Source: JBLHUT01 sp047629975
Lineage (GTDB): Bacteria; Pseudomonadota; Alphaproteobacteria; Rhodobacterales; Rhodobacteraceae
NCBI GenBank assembly: GCA_047629975.1
Contig: JBLHUT010000117.1
Span: 1 to 10,422 of the forward strand
DNA: 10,422 nucleotides
Direction of reading: 5' to 3'
Notes under the pieces: generated by a model
Seen by the model: only the letters and a program-made list of their open reading frames with translations
The model's database searches: none
Told to the model about the DNA's origin: nothing
Shown here: positions 1-6,454 of the stretch, piece after piece
Position numbering within the stretch: the stretch's first letter is position 1
Layout of the letters: each line of letters starts with the position of its first letter
Translations under genes and position numbers: made by a program

Positions 1-24
1 AACAATCACCGGAGCACCTCCCAG

Positions 25-1395
25 ATGTCTATCCCCCAATCCGGCGGCGGCCCGATCGAACATCACTCTCAACTGGCGGAATATATGGCCGACGGCTGCA
101 AGCCCAAGGCCGATTGGCGCATTGGAACCGAGCATGAAAAGTTCGGTTATCTGAGAGACACACATCTGCCATTGCCGTATGACGGGCCGCGCTCGATCCG
201 CGCCATGTTGGAGGGGATGCAGGCACGTTTCGGATGGGAGCCGGTTCTGGAGGCGGGCAATATCATCGGTCTGGTCAAGGACGGCGCGAATGTGTCGCTG
301 GAACCTGGCGGTCAGTTGGAACTGTCCGGTGCGCCGCTCGAGACGATCCACCAAACCTGTGACGAGGTGAACGTTCATCTGGCGCAGGTCAAGGAAATTG
401 CCGACGCGCTTGATATCGGGTTCATCGGGCTGGGGGCGGCACCGGAGTGGTCCCACGATCAGATGCCGCAAATGCCCAAGGGCCGCTATAAGCTGATGAC
501 GGACTATATGGGGCGGGTCGGCACCCACGGGACACAAATGATGTACCGGACGTGCACGGTGCAGGTGAACCTCGACTTCAGTTCAGAGTCCGACATGGTG
601 AAAAAGATGCGGGTCGCCTTGGCACTACAGCCGGTGGCGACGGCTCTTTTTGCGAACTCGCCGTTCTTTGACGGCAAGTTGAACGGCCACAAAAGCTGGC
701 GCAGCCGCGTCTGGCGCGGGTTGGATAATGCGCGCACGGGGATGTTGCCGTTTGTGTTCGAAAAAGGGTTCGGGTTCGAGGCGTGGGCCGAATACGCCTT
801 GGATGTGCCGATGTATTTCGTTTACCGCGATGGAAAATATATCGACGCGCTGGGCCAGTCGTTTCGCGATTTTCTCAAGGGAGAGCTGCCTGCACTGCCC
901 GGCGAGACACCGACATTAAGCGATTGGGCAGATCATCTGACGACGCTTTTTCCCGAGGCGCGGATCAAGAAATTCATTGAAATGCGGGGGGCCGATGGCG
1001 GCCCGTGGCGGCGATTGTGCGCGCTTCCGGCGTTCTGGGTCGGGCTTACCTATGATCAGGCTGCTTTGGATGCGGCGTTTGATATGGTCAAAGGCTGGAA
1101 TGCCGAAACCCGCGAGGGGCTGCGGGTTGCCGCCTCCGAGGGGGGGCTGCAAGCAGAGTTCGGCGGCATCAAGATGCATGACCTTGCGCGCGAAGCGGTG
1201 GCGATTGCCCATGGTGGTCTCAAGGCGCGGGCGCGTCCGGGTGCGGGGGGGCTTGTGCCCGACGAGACCCATTTCCTGAATGCGCTGAGCGAAAGTATCG
1301 ATACCGGCCAAACCCCTGCGGATGAGCTTCTGGCGCGCTATCACGGCGCATGGAAGGGTGATCTGGGGCGGATTTACGATGAGTTCAGCTACTAG
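25..1395 (+). CDS. gshA: Glutamate-cysteine ligase, plant-type (class II)
   Basis: This cytoplasmic enzyme joins glutamate to cysteine using ATP, the first and usually rate-limiting step of glutathione synthesis. The 456-residue length fits the plant/alphaproteobacterial class of the family, which is unrelated in overall sequence to E. coli GshA. Visible family segments are RIGTEHEKFGY at residues 32-42 (glutamate and metal site region), the glycine-rich LEPGGQLELSGAP at 92-104, the YRTCTVQVNLDF strand at 174-185 and EMRGADGGP at 319-327. Cysteines lie at 25, 112, 177 and 332; I could not establish from sequence alone whether any pair matches the redox-switch disulfides of the plant enzymes. 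The ATG at 25 is preceded by GGAG at 11-14, a reasonable ribosome binding site. The gene stands alone on the plus strand and converges on plsY with a 26-base gap. The promoter lies outside the window. Confidence 0.96.
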   Translation: MSIPQSGGGPIEHHSQLAEYMADGCKPKADWRIGTEHEKFGYLRDTHLPLPYDGPRSIRAMLEGMQARFGWEPVLEAGNIIGLVKDGANVSLEPGGQLELSGAPLETIHQTCDEVNVHLAQVKEIADALDIGFIGLGAAPEWSHDQMPQMPKGRYKLMTDYMGRVGTHGTQMMYRTCTVQVNLDFSSESDMVKKMRVALALQPVATALFANSPFFDGKLNGHKSWRSRVWRGLDNARTGMLPFVFEKGFGFEAWAEYALDVPMYFVYRDGKYIDALGQSFRDFLKGELPALPGETPTLSDWADHLTTLFPEARIKKFIEMRGADGGPWRRLCALPAFWVGLTYDQAALDAAFDMVKGWNAETREGLRVAASEGGLQAEFGGIKMHDLAREAVAIAHGGLKARARPGAGGLVPDETHFLNALSESIDTGQTPADELLARYHGAWKGDLGRIYDEFSY

Positions 1396-1421
1396 CTAGC
1401 CGGACGACGCAGCGGGACGGG
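1396..1421. other. Convergent gap between gshA and plsY
   Basis: Only 26 bases separate the two convergent stop codons. The sequence contains a short CTAGCTAG self-complementary stretch beginning at the gshA stop, but no GC-rich hairpin with a T-run. I see no convincing intrinsic terminator, so transcripts may run into each other or end by Rho. Confidence 0.5.
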
Positions 1422-2033
1422 TCAGGCTGATATCTTACCGATTTTTGTCTCTGTGCCGCTGCGCAGACGTACGATATTCTCGCTATGGCGCCAAAACACC
1501 AGAACAGCCAAAAGCGCGGACAGCACGGCCACGGCGGGTGTTCCCAGAACCACGGCCCAAATCGCACCGCTGGCGGCGGCAACAAGAGCCGAGAGCGACG
1601 AATACCGGAACAGGGCCGCCGTGACCAACCACGTCGCACAACACGCAAGGCCCACCGGCCATGACAGCGCAAGCAGCGTGCCAAGATAGGTCGCCACCCC
1701 TTTGCCGCCTTTGAACCTGAGGTAGACGGGAAAGAGGTGACCGAAGAACGCGCAGGCTCCGGCGATCTGTGCGGCATCCTCTCCGGCTATCGCGCGGGCC
1801 AGTAACACCGCGATCCCGCCCTTTCCCGCATCAAGGATCAGGGTGAGAAATGCCGCCAGCTTGTTGCCGGTGCGCAGCACATTCGTGGCCCCGATATTGC
1901 CTGAACCGATCGTGCGCAGGTCGCCCAGACCGAACAGCCGCGCCATCACGATCCCGAAGGGCACCGCCCCCAAAAGATACGCGGCAAGTGCGACACCTGC
2001 GAGAAGCGGAAGCGAGGTGGTTATTTCTGGCAT
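1422..2033 (-). CDS. plsY: Acyl-phosphate:glycerol-3-phosphate acyltransferase PlsY
   Basis: PlsY is an inner-membrane enzyme that transfers an acyl group from acyl-phosphate to glycerol-3-phosphate, giving lysophosphatidic acid for phospholipid synthesis. It acts downstream of PlsX, which is not in this window. The 203-residue protein is strongly hydrophobic, with several membrane segments (about 8-30, 58-80, 112-135, 145-180). All three conserved loop motifs are present: SGNIGATN at 44-51, GHLFPVYLRFKGGKGVAT at 98-115, and the C-terminal WRHSENIVRL to GTETKIG run at 181-199. It is the last gene of the minus-strand pyrimidine block, 47 bases after the pyrC-like gene, and has its own AAGGAG site 7 bases before the ATG. 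It may therefore be translated independently of the pyr genes while sharing their transcript. It appears complete and normal. Confidence 0.97.
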   Translation of the reverse strand: MPEITTSLPLLAGVALAAYLLGAVPFGIVMARLFGLGDLRTIGSGNIGATNVLRTGNKLAAFLTLILDAGKGGIAVLLARAIAGEDAAQIAGACAFFGHLFPVYLRFKGGKGVATYLGTLLALSWPVGLACCATWLVTAALFRYSSLSALVAAASGAIWAVVLGTPAVAVLSALLAVLVFWRHSENIVRLRSGTETKIGKISA

Positions 2034-2040
2034 GATACGG

Positions 2041-2046
2041 CTCCTT
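2041..2046 (-). promoter_or_regulatory. Ribosome binding site of plsY
   Basis: On the minus strand this reads AAGGAG, a near-ideal Shine-Dalgarno sequence 7 bases upstream of the plsY ATG at 2033. It contrasts with the weak sites before the two preceding genes, which appear to depend on translational coupling. plsY can thus initiate on its own. Confidence 0.75.
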
Positions 2047-2080
2047 CAGTGTGTCCTTGGGTTTTAAGCGGTTGATAAGA

Positions 2081-3355
2081 TCAGCCGGAATAGACCTGCA
2101 CGCCGTTGATCCATGTCTGTCGCACGCGACCTTGCAGACGGGCTCCGTCAAAGGGTGTATTTTTCGATTTCGACTTCAGCGCGAACCGGTCCAGCACAAA
2201 GGGCGTATTCGGGTTGAACACAACCAGATCGGCCGGTGCCCCCGCCCTGAGCCGCCCTCCGGGCAAACCCAACCGTATTGCAGGGTTCAGCGACATGGCG
2301 CAAAACAGCTGTTCAAGGCTGAGTTGACCGGAATGATAGAGCCGCAACGCCGCCGGCAGCAAGGTTTCAAGCCCCACCGCGCCAGAGGCCGCTTCCTCAT
2401 AAGGCAAGCGCTTGCTCTCTTCGTCTTGCGGGGTGTGCATCGAGCAAATGATGTCAATCAGGCCCTCGCCGACGGCCTCGACCATCGCCAAACGGTCGTC
2501 TTCGGTGCGCAGGGGCGGCTTGACCTTGAAAAAGGTCCGGTAGTCGCCGACATCAAGATCGTTGAGCGTAAGGTGGTGGATCGACGTGCCCGCCGTTACA
2601 TCCAGCCCGTTCGATTTGGCCCGCATCAACGCCGGAAGCGCGCGCGCGGTTGTGATCTGGTCGGCGTGATAGCGTGCTCCTGTCATCTCGACCAGCGCCA
2701 TGTCCCGATCAAAAGCCATTCGTTCGGCCATTGGGTTCACAGCCGGAAGCCCCTTGAGCGTGGCGAATTTACCCGAGGTGACAGCAGCCCCTTTTGACAG
2801 GCCCGGATCCTGCGGGTGGGCCACAATGAGCGCACCAAGCGCGCGGGCATACGTCATGGCCCGCGACAGCACTTTGTTGTCTTGTGTCACCGCATCGCCA
2901 TCGGAAAAGGCAATTGCACCGGCATCCAGCAAAAAACCGATCTCGGTCATCTCGCGCCCCTGCCGCCCCTTGGTCAGGGCAGCCATTACGGCAATGTTGA
3001 CGGGCGTTGCATCTGCGGCACGCCGCGTCACAAACTCAAGCGCTTCGGGCGTGTCGATCGGGGGCGTTGTGTCGGCGCGGGTGACCATCGTGGTCACCCC
3101 GCCCGCAAGCGCGGCGGCCCCTGCGGTGCGAAAGCTTTCTTTGTGGCGCTCGCCCGGTTCGCCGATCTTGACCCCGATGTCGATTATGCCCGGCGCAAGA
3201 CACAGGCCCTCGCAGTCGATTACGGTATGGTCACCGGACAGATCACCGGCGCGCCCGGTTGCTGCGATTTTGCCGTCCACAATCAGCAGGGCATTGGCCT
3301 CGCCGGTTAGGGTCTCGGGGTCGATCAGGCGGGCATTTGTGAGCAATATTGACAT
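2081..3355 (-). CDS. pyrC': Dihydroorotase-like protein, probably non-catalytic (PyrC' type)
   Basis: The 424-residue protein has the amidohydrolase fold layout of class I dihydroorotase: an N-terminal strand-rich region (1-55), a barrel from PGIID at 55-59 onward, and a C-terminal GAPADLVVF segment at 372-380. Automatic annotation would call it pyrC. However, the metal-binding HxHxR motif after PG-x-x-D reads G61-V-K63-I-G65. The expected HVS histidine is Q233, the aspartate of the TDHAPH motif is M306 and its last histidine is Q310. Only the mid-barrel histidine H180, and probably the D152/D154 region, remain. Such loss is known for Pseudomonas PyrC', which is inactive but needed to assemble the PyrB dodecamer. 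I infer the same role here. It starts immediately after the stop of the upstream small gene, with no spacer, so translation is likely coupled. Family is certain; lack of activity is a strong inference. Confidence 0.9.
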   Translation of the reverse strand: MSILLTNARLIDPETLTGEANALLIVDGKIAATGRAGDLSGDHTVIDCEGLCLAPGIIDIGVKIGEPGERHKESFRTAGAAALAGGVTTMVTRADTTPPIDTPEALEFVTRRAADATPVNIAVMAALTKGRQGREMTEIGFLLDAGAIAFSDGDAVTQDNKVLSRAMTYARALGALIVAHPQDPGLSKGAAVTSGKFATLKGLPAVNPMAERMAFDRDMALVEMTGARYHADQITTARALPALMRAKSNGLDVTAGTSIHHLTLNDLDVGDYRTFFKVKPPLRTEDDRLAMVEAVGEGLIDIICSMHTPQDEESKRLPYEEAASGAVGLETLLPAALRLYHSGQLSLEQLFCAMSLNPAIRLGLPGGRLRAGAPADLVVFNPNTPFVLDRFALKSKSKNTPFDGARLQGRVRQTWINGVQVYSG

Positions 3356-3868
3356 TTATCGAACCAGAATAAGGAGCAGCACCCCGACGACCGCCAAAGC
3401 AAGCGACACTTGCCAGGGCCGTTTCGGGAACCGCATGAGGTGAGTGGCCGGTTTTGGCGCGTGATGCGAGGGCGCCTTTGGCAAGGGCTGGCCGTGATGA
3501 TCGGGGTGCAGCATCGGCAGCCGCGCGATCAGCGTCAGCTCGGCCCCGGTTTGCGGGAGGATACCCGGATCAGGCAACGCCGAGGCCGGAACAACAAGCA
3601 CCATATCGCGCAGTGCATTCACCCGCAGCGCATTTTCGGCCAGAGCGGGTTGATCGACGTCGAACGCGGTGGCCAGATAGTGTGACAAAGGCATCTCGCC
3701 AAGGTCACTGGCTGGAAATATCTCGATCTGATCGGTCTCAAGACGGCTCACACCCAACCAATCGGCCAGCGGTGGCAACACAACAGCATCACCTGACATC
3801 CGTGTCAGATGCGTGTGTCGTACCGTTATTGGCCGGTTCACGGCAAAAAGATGAAGCGTCGGGATCAC
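3356..3868 (-). CDS. Unrecognised tail-anchored protein between pyrB and pyrC'
   Basis: I do not recognise a family for this 170-residue protein. Residues 1-115 look like a soluble domain with alternating hydrophobic strands and an acidic patch around 44-60. Residues 118-150 form a His- and Pro-rich, basic linker (for example HPDHHGQPLPKAPSHHAPKP at 121-140). The C-terminus is one hydrophobic helix, VSLALAVVGVLLLILV at 154-169, ending in a single arginine. There is no N-terminal signal, so it is probably tail-anchored with the bulk in the cytoplasm. The start is a GTG that overlaps the pyrB stop in the four bases GTGA, and its TAA directly abuts the pyrC' ATG. That packing argues for a real, co-translated gene whose product works with the flanking ATCase subunits. 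A link with membrane tethering is speculation. The next in-frame ATG is at residue 24. Confidence 0.85.
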   Translation of the reverse strand: MIPTLHLFAVNRPITVRHTHLTRMSGDAVVLPPLADWLGVSRLETDQIEIFPASDLGEMPLSHYLATAFDVDQPALAENALRVNALRDMVLVVPASALPDPGILPQTGAELTLIARLPMLHPDHHGQPLPKAPSHHAPKPATHLMRFPKRPWQVSLALAVVGVLLLILVR

Positions 3869-4815
3869 GCCATTACCGCGCGCGGGGCGCGGCGCAGATT
3901 GCGGGCCAAAAGGTCCATCGCGGCCATCCGCACAGCAACACCCATCTCGACCTGTTCCTGAATGACGCTGCGGTTGATGTCGTCGGCGATTGTGCCGTCG
4001 ATTTCGACGCCGCGGTTCATCGGGCCGGGGTGCATGACGATGGCGTCGGGCTTGGCGTGGGCAAGTTTGGCTGCATCCAGCCCGTAGCGGTGGTAATATT
4101 CACGCTCAGACGGGATGAAACCGCCATCCATACGTTCCTTTTGAAGGCGCAGCATCATCACGACATCGCAGCCCTCGATGCCCTTTTCCATGTTGTCGTA
4201 CACTTCCACGCCGAACGATTCGACTTGTGCCGGCATCAGCGTCGGAGGGCCGACCAACCTGATCCGGTTCTCCATCTTTCCCAGCAGCAAAATATTGCTG
4301 CGCGCCACCCGCGAATGGGCAATATCGCCGCAAATCGCGATATTCAGCCGGTGTAGCCGGCCTTTTGCCCGCCGGATTGTCAGCGCATCCAACAACGCCT
4401 GTGTCGGGTGTTCGTGCCGCCCGTCACCGGCATTCAGAACCGCGCAATTGACCTTTTGGGCCAAAAGATCGACCGCGCCGGAATGGGGATGCCGCACCAC
4501 CAGCAGATCGGGATGCATCGCGTTCAGGGTCAGCGCGGTGTCGATCAGGGTCTCGCCCTTTTTGACGGAACTGGCTTGCATGGCCATGTTCATCACATCC
4601 GCGCCCAGCCGTTTGCCGGCCAACTCGAAACTGGCCTGCGTGCGCGTGGAGTTTTCGAAAAACATGTTGATCTGGGTCAATCCGGCAAGCACATCCGAGT
4701 GCTTGTTGGGGCGCCGGTTGAGATCCACGTACTGGTCAGCAAGATCCAACAACGTGTTGATCTCGTCCGGACGCAGCGGCTCGATTCCCAGAAGGTGTTT
4801 GGCATCAAAGGTCAT
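3865..4815 (-). CDS. pyrB: Aspartate carbamoyltransferase catalytic chain
   Basis: PyrB condenses carbamoyl phosphate with aspartate to give carbamoyl aspartate, the committed step of pyrimidine synthesis in the cytoplasm. The 316-residue protein carries the carbamoyl-phosphate motif STRTQASFE at 56-64, the loop lysines at SSVKKGETL (82-90), the DGRHEHPTQALLD segment at 131-143 and the C-terminal HPGPMNRGVEI at 262-272. No catalytic residue appears lost. The frame stays open far upstream, but the ATG at 4815 is chosen because it matches the usual family N-terminus and has a GAGGAG ribosome binding site 5 bases before it. The gene heads the block and overlaps the next gene by 4 bases. No pyrI regulatory subunit is seen. 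With the degenerate pyrC-like gene downstream, it fits the PyrB/PyrC' type of ATCase. It diverges from the glycosylase gene. Confidence 0.97.
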   Translation of the reverse strand: MTFDAKHLLGIEPLRPDEINTLLDLADQYVDLNRRPNKHSDVLAGLTQINMFFENSTRTQASFELAGKRLGADVMNMAMQASSVKKGETLIDTALTLNAMHPDLLVVRHPHSGAVDLLAQKVNCAVLNAGDGRHEHPTQALLDALTIRRAKGRLHRLNIAICGDIAHSRVARSNILLLGKMENRIRLVGPPTLMPAQVESFGVEVYDNMEKGIEGCDVVMMLRLQKERMDGGFIPSEREYYHRYGLDAAKLAHAKPDAIVMHPGPMNRGVEIDGTIADDINRSVIQEQVEMGVAVRMAAMDLLARNLRRAPRAVMA

Positions 4816-4820
4816 GCTGG

Positions 4821-4826
4821 CTCCTC
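4821..4826 (-). promoter_or_regulatory. Ribosome binding site deciding the pyrB start
   Basis: The minus strand reads GAGGAG here, 5 bases upstream of the ATG at 4815. This fixes the pyrB start and argues against the long open frame that continues upstream, antisense to the glycosylase and moaB genes. Confidence 0.8.
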
Positions 4827-4836
4827 GATTTGGGCT

Positions 4837-4864
4837 GTTATAGCAGAGCCGGGGCCGGGGGCAA
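4837..4864 (-). promoter_or_regulatory. Candidate sigma-70 promoter of the pyrB operon
   Basis: On the minus strand there is a TATAAC (-10, 4837-4842) and a TTGCCC (-35, 4859-4864) separated by 16 bases, matching the consensus at 5 of 6 and 4 of 6 positions. Transcription would start near 4830 and leave a leader of only about 15 bases before pyrB, enough for the ribosome binding site but too short for an attenuator. This is pattern matching only and no start site has been measured. Confidence 0.4.
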
Positions 4865-4944
4865 TCTGTCCGCGCCACAGACAAAGCGTCATTGCCTGTT
4901 CGAGGGTGCTTTTCGGGGCGGTTGGGATGCTTTATGGTAAGGCG
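4843..4944. other. Divergent intergenic region between pyrB and the uracil-DNA glycosylase
   Basis: This region must hold the control sites for both directions. The candidate pyrB promoter lies at its left edge. On the plus strand a TTGCCT at 4892-4897 could be a -35 box, but no acceptable -10 follows at the right distance. If the glycosylase starts at 4927, the last 18 bases here are coding. Confidence 0.4.
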
Positions 4945-5778
4945 ATGGAACAGGATCTGTCTTATCATGCGCTCGTGGCCGCCCTCGATTGGCAAATCGA
5001 GCTGGGGGCGGTTGATGCGATTTGCGAGCAGCCCCTGAACCGCTATGATTTGCCCGAGGCCGGCCCCAAGATGGACCAATGGCTGAAGCCGTCGGTCCCG
5101 TTGGCACAGGTCCGGCAGGAACAGGGACAAGCTCCGGCCGCCCGCGCCCGCAATACCGTGCCGCACGCGCCCTCGAATGACGGTGCGATTGCAGCAGCAC
5201 AGGCGGCCGCAGCGGCGGCGCAGGATCTGGATGCCTTGCGACGGGCCATGGCTGATTTTGGACATTGCGAGTTGAAAAAGGGCGCGCGCCAGTTGGTGTT
5301 CGGCGAGGGGCACACATCGGCGCGTGTGATGGTCATCGGAGAGGCTCCGGGGGTCGAAGAAGACCGCGCAGGGCGCCCGTTTGTCGGACAGGCCGGTGTG
5401 CTTTTTGACCGGATGTTCGCAGCGATCGGGATGGGGCGCGATGAAACCGACCGGAATCGCGGCCTGTATCTGACCACAATCCTGCCGTGGCGCCCGCCTC
5501 AGGACAGTGATCCGGTGGCAGATGATCTGGCGATGATGCGGCCTTTTCTGGAGCGGCAGGTGGCCTTGGTGCAGCCCGATTTTCTGGTGTTGATGGGCAA
5601 TCATGCCTGTCAGGGGCTGTTGGGCCGCTCGGGGATCACGCGGTTGCGGGGGCGGTGGACAGAGGTGTTCTCTCGTCCGGCGATGCCGATGTTCCACCCG
5701 GATTATTTGTTGCGCAACACCGCGGCCAAGCGAGACGCCTGGGCGGATTTGCTGGATTTGAAGACACGTTCGGGCTGA
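4945..5778 (+). CDS. Family 4 type uracil-DNA glycosylase with degenerate Fe-S site
   Basis: Proteins of this superfamily excise uracil from DNA to start base-excision repair. The 277-residue protein has a variable N-terminus (1-75), an Ala-rich helix (82-93) and a glycosylase domain from about 96 to 271. Seen motifs are GEAPGVEED at 132-140, RPFVGQAG at 144-151 and HPDYLL at 251-256, all typical of family 4. Differences are clear: of the four expected cluster cysteines only C108 is in place. F105 stands at the first position, W182 replaces the cysteine of the usual KCRPP, and a methionine stands near 198. The usual asparagine in TN-V-V is T178. It also lacks the KRRIIH-like insertion of UdgX. 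The start at 4945 gives the N-terminus that best resembles relatives, but an in-frame ATG at 4927 (six residues more) is possible; neither has a strong ribosome binding site. moaB follows after 33 bases. Confidence 0.88.
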   Translation: MEQDLSYHALVAALDWQIELGAVDAICEQPLNRYDLPEAGPKMDQWLKPSVPLAQVRQEQGQAPAARARNTVPHAPSNDGAIAAAQAAAAAAQDLDALRRAMADFGHCELKKGARQLVFGEGHTSARVMVIGEAPGVEEDRAGRPFVGQAGVLFDRMFAAIGMGRDETDRNRGLYLTTILPWRPPQDSDPVADDLAMMRPFLERQVALVQPDFLVLMGNHACQGLLGRSGITRLRGRWTEVFSRPAMPMFHPDYLLRNTAAKRDAWADLLDLKTRSG

Positions 5779-5811
5779 TCGCCTGTTCAGGAAACGAGTA
5801 GGGAAACAAAG

Positions 5812-6354
5812 ATGTCGCGGATCGACGAAAGTGCAGAGTTCATCGCCGTGCGGATTGCCGTGCTGACGGTTTCGGACACGCGGGGGTTGGCGCAAGACAA
5901 GTCGGGTGACACGCTGGTTGCGCGGATCGAGGCGGCGGGGCACCAGATTGCCGCGCGTCACATCATGCCGGACGAGCGTGCGCAGATTGCCGCGCAATTG
6001 CGTGCGTGGTGTGCCGACCCCGACATTGACGTGGTGATCTCGACGGGGGGGACCGGTCTGACCGGACGCGATGTCACGGTCGAGGCGCACCGCGATGTTT
6101 ACGAAAAAGAGATCGACGCCTTTGGCACCGTCTTTACCTGGGTGTCGATGCAGAAAATCGGCACCTCGGCGGTTCAAAGCCGTGCCACGGGCGGTGTTGC
6201 GCAAGGGACCTATCTTTTTGCTTTGCCGGGGTCGCCGGGGGCGTGTCGCGACGCGTGGGACGAGATATTGGTCAAGCAGCTCGATTATCGGCACCGGCCT
6301 TGCAACTTTGTCGAGATTTTTCCGCGACTGCAGGAACATCAACGTCGAAAATAG
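5812..6354 (+). CDS. moaB: Molybdenum cofactor biosynthesis protein B
   Basis: MoaB belongs to the MogA/MoaB family of cytoplasmic molybdopterin-binding proteins, which adenylylate or otherwise prepare molybdopterin before molybdenum insertion. The 180-residue length is close to E. coli MoaB (about 170). Family marks are VLTVSDTR at 17-24, the pterin-binding STGGTGLTGRD at 77-87, and ALPGSPGA at 137-144. The C-terminal RPCNFVEIFPR at 162-172 is also usual for MoaB. The ATG at 5812 follows purine-rich sequence (GAGTAGGGA), and the gene is 33 bases behind the glycosylase gene, so the two probably share a transcript. No other molybdenum cofactor gene is in the window. Whether it does the MogA adenylylation step or a redundant role cannot be told from sequence. 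Confidence 0.94.
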   Translation: MSRIDESAEFIAVRIAVLTVSDTRGLAQDKSGDTLVARIEAAGHQIAARHIMPDERAQIAAQLRAWCADPDIDVVISTGGTGLTGRDVTVEAHRDVYEKEIDAFGTVFTWVSMQKIGTSAVQSRATGGVAQGTYLFALPGSPGACRDAWDEILVKQLDYRHRPCNFVEIFPRLQEHQRRK

Positions 6355-6424
6355 ACTTTGGTGTGCGGTGTCTGACGAAGATGTGTCTTTGCGCCTTTGA
6401 CACAACGCGCTAGCTGACAAAGTC
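6354..6424. repeat. Nested inverted repeats upstream of the efflux genes
   Basis: The spacer between moaB and the adaptor gene has two nested dyads. The outer arms are GACTTTG (6354-6360) and CAAAGTC (6418-6424). The inner arms are TGTGTC (6382-6387) and GACACA (6399-6404), with 11 bases between. The inner right arm overlaps a TTGACA (6397-6402) that could be a -35 box, so the inner dyad might be an operator, although no good -10 follows. There is no T-run for a classic terminator. The arms are perfect but short, so chance is possible. Confidence 0.35.
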
Positions 6425-6440
6425 GTTCGGGAAATTTTCT

Positions 6441-6448
6441 GAAGGAAG
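6441..6448 (+). promoter_or_regulatory. Ribosome binding site of the efflux adaptor
   Basis: GAAGGAAG lies 6 bases before the ATG at 6455 and supports that start, which also places the membrane helix right at the N-terminus as expected for this family. Confidence 0.6.
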
Positions 6449-6454
6449 CCTGAC

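Noticed and set aside
1388..1404. CTAGCTAG stretch after gshA as a bidirectional terminator
   Set aside because: The stem is short and AT-rich with no loop of useful size and no T-run on either strand.
2051..2797. Plus-strand 248-residue open frame opposite pyrC'
   Set aside because: Arg/His/Gln-rich shadow of the minus-strand dihydroorotase-like gene, without ribosome binding site or domain.
3454..4356. Plus-strand 300-residue open frame opposite the small gene and pyrB
   Set aside because: It spans two real antisense genes and their junction and has shadow-like composition.
4408..4926. Plus-strand open frame extending the glycosylase upstream by about 170 residues
   Set aside because: It is antisense to pyrB and shows no glycosylase-like content; the family domain and N-terminus begin near 4945.
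6397..6425. TTGACA as a complete sigma-70 promoter for the efflux genes
   Set aside because: No acceptable -10 hexamer lies 15-19 bases downstream, so the -35-like box is mentioned only as part of the dyad observation.
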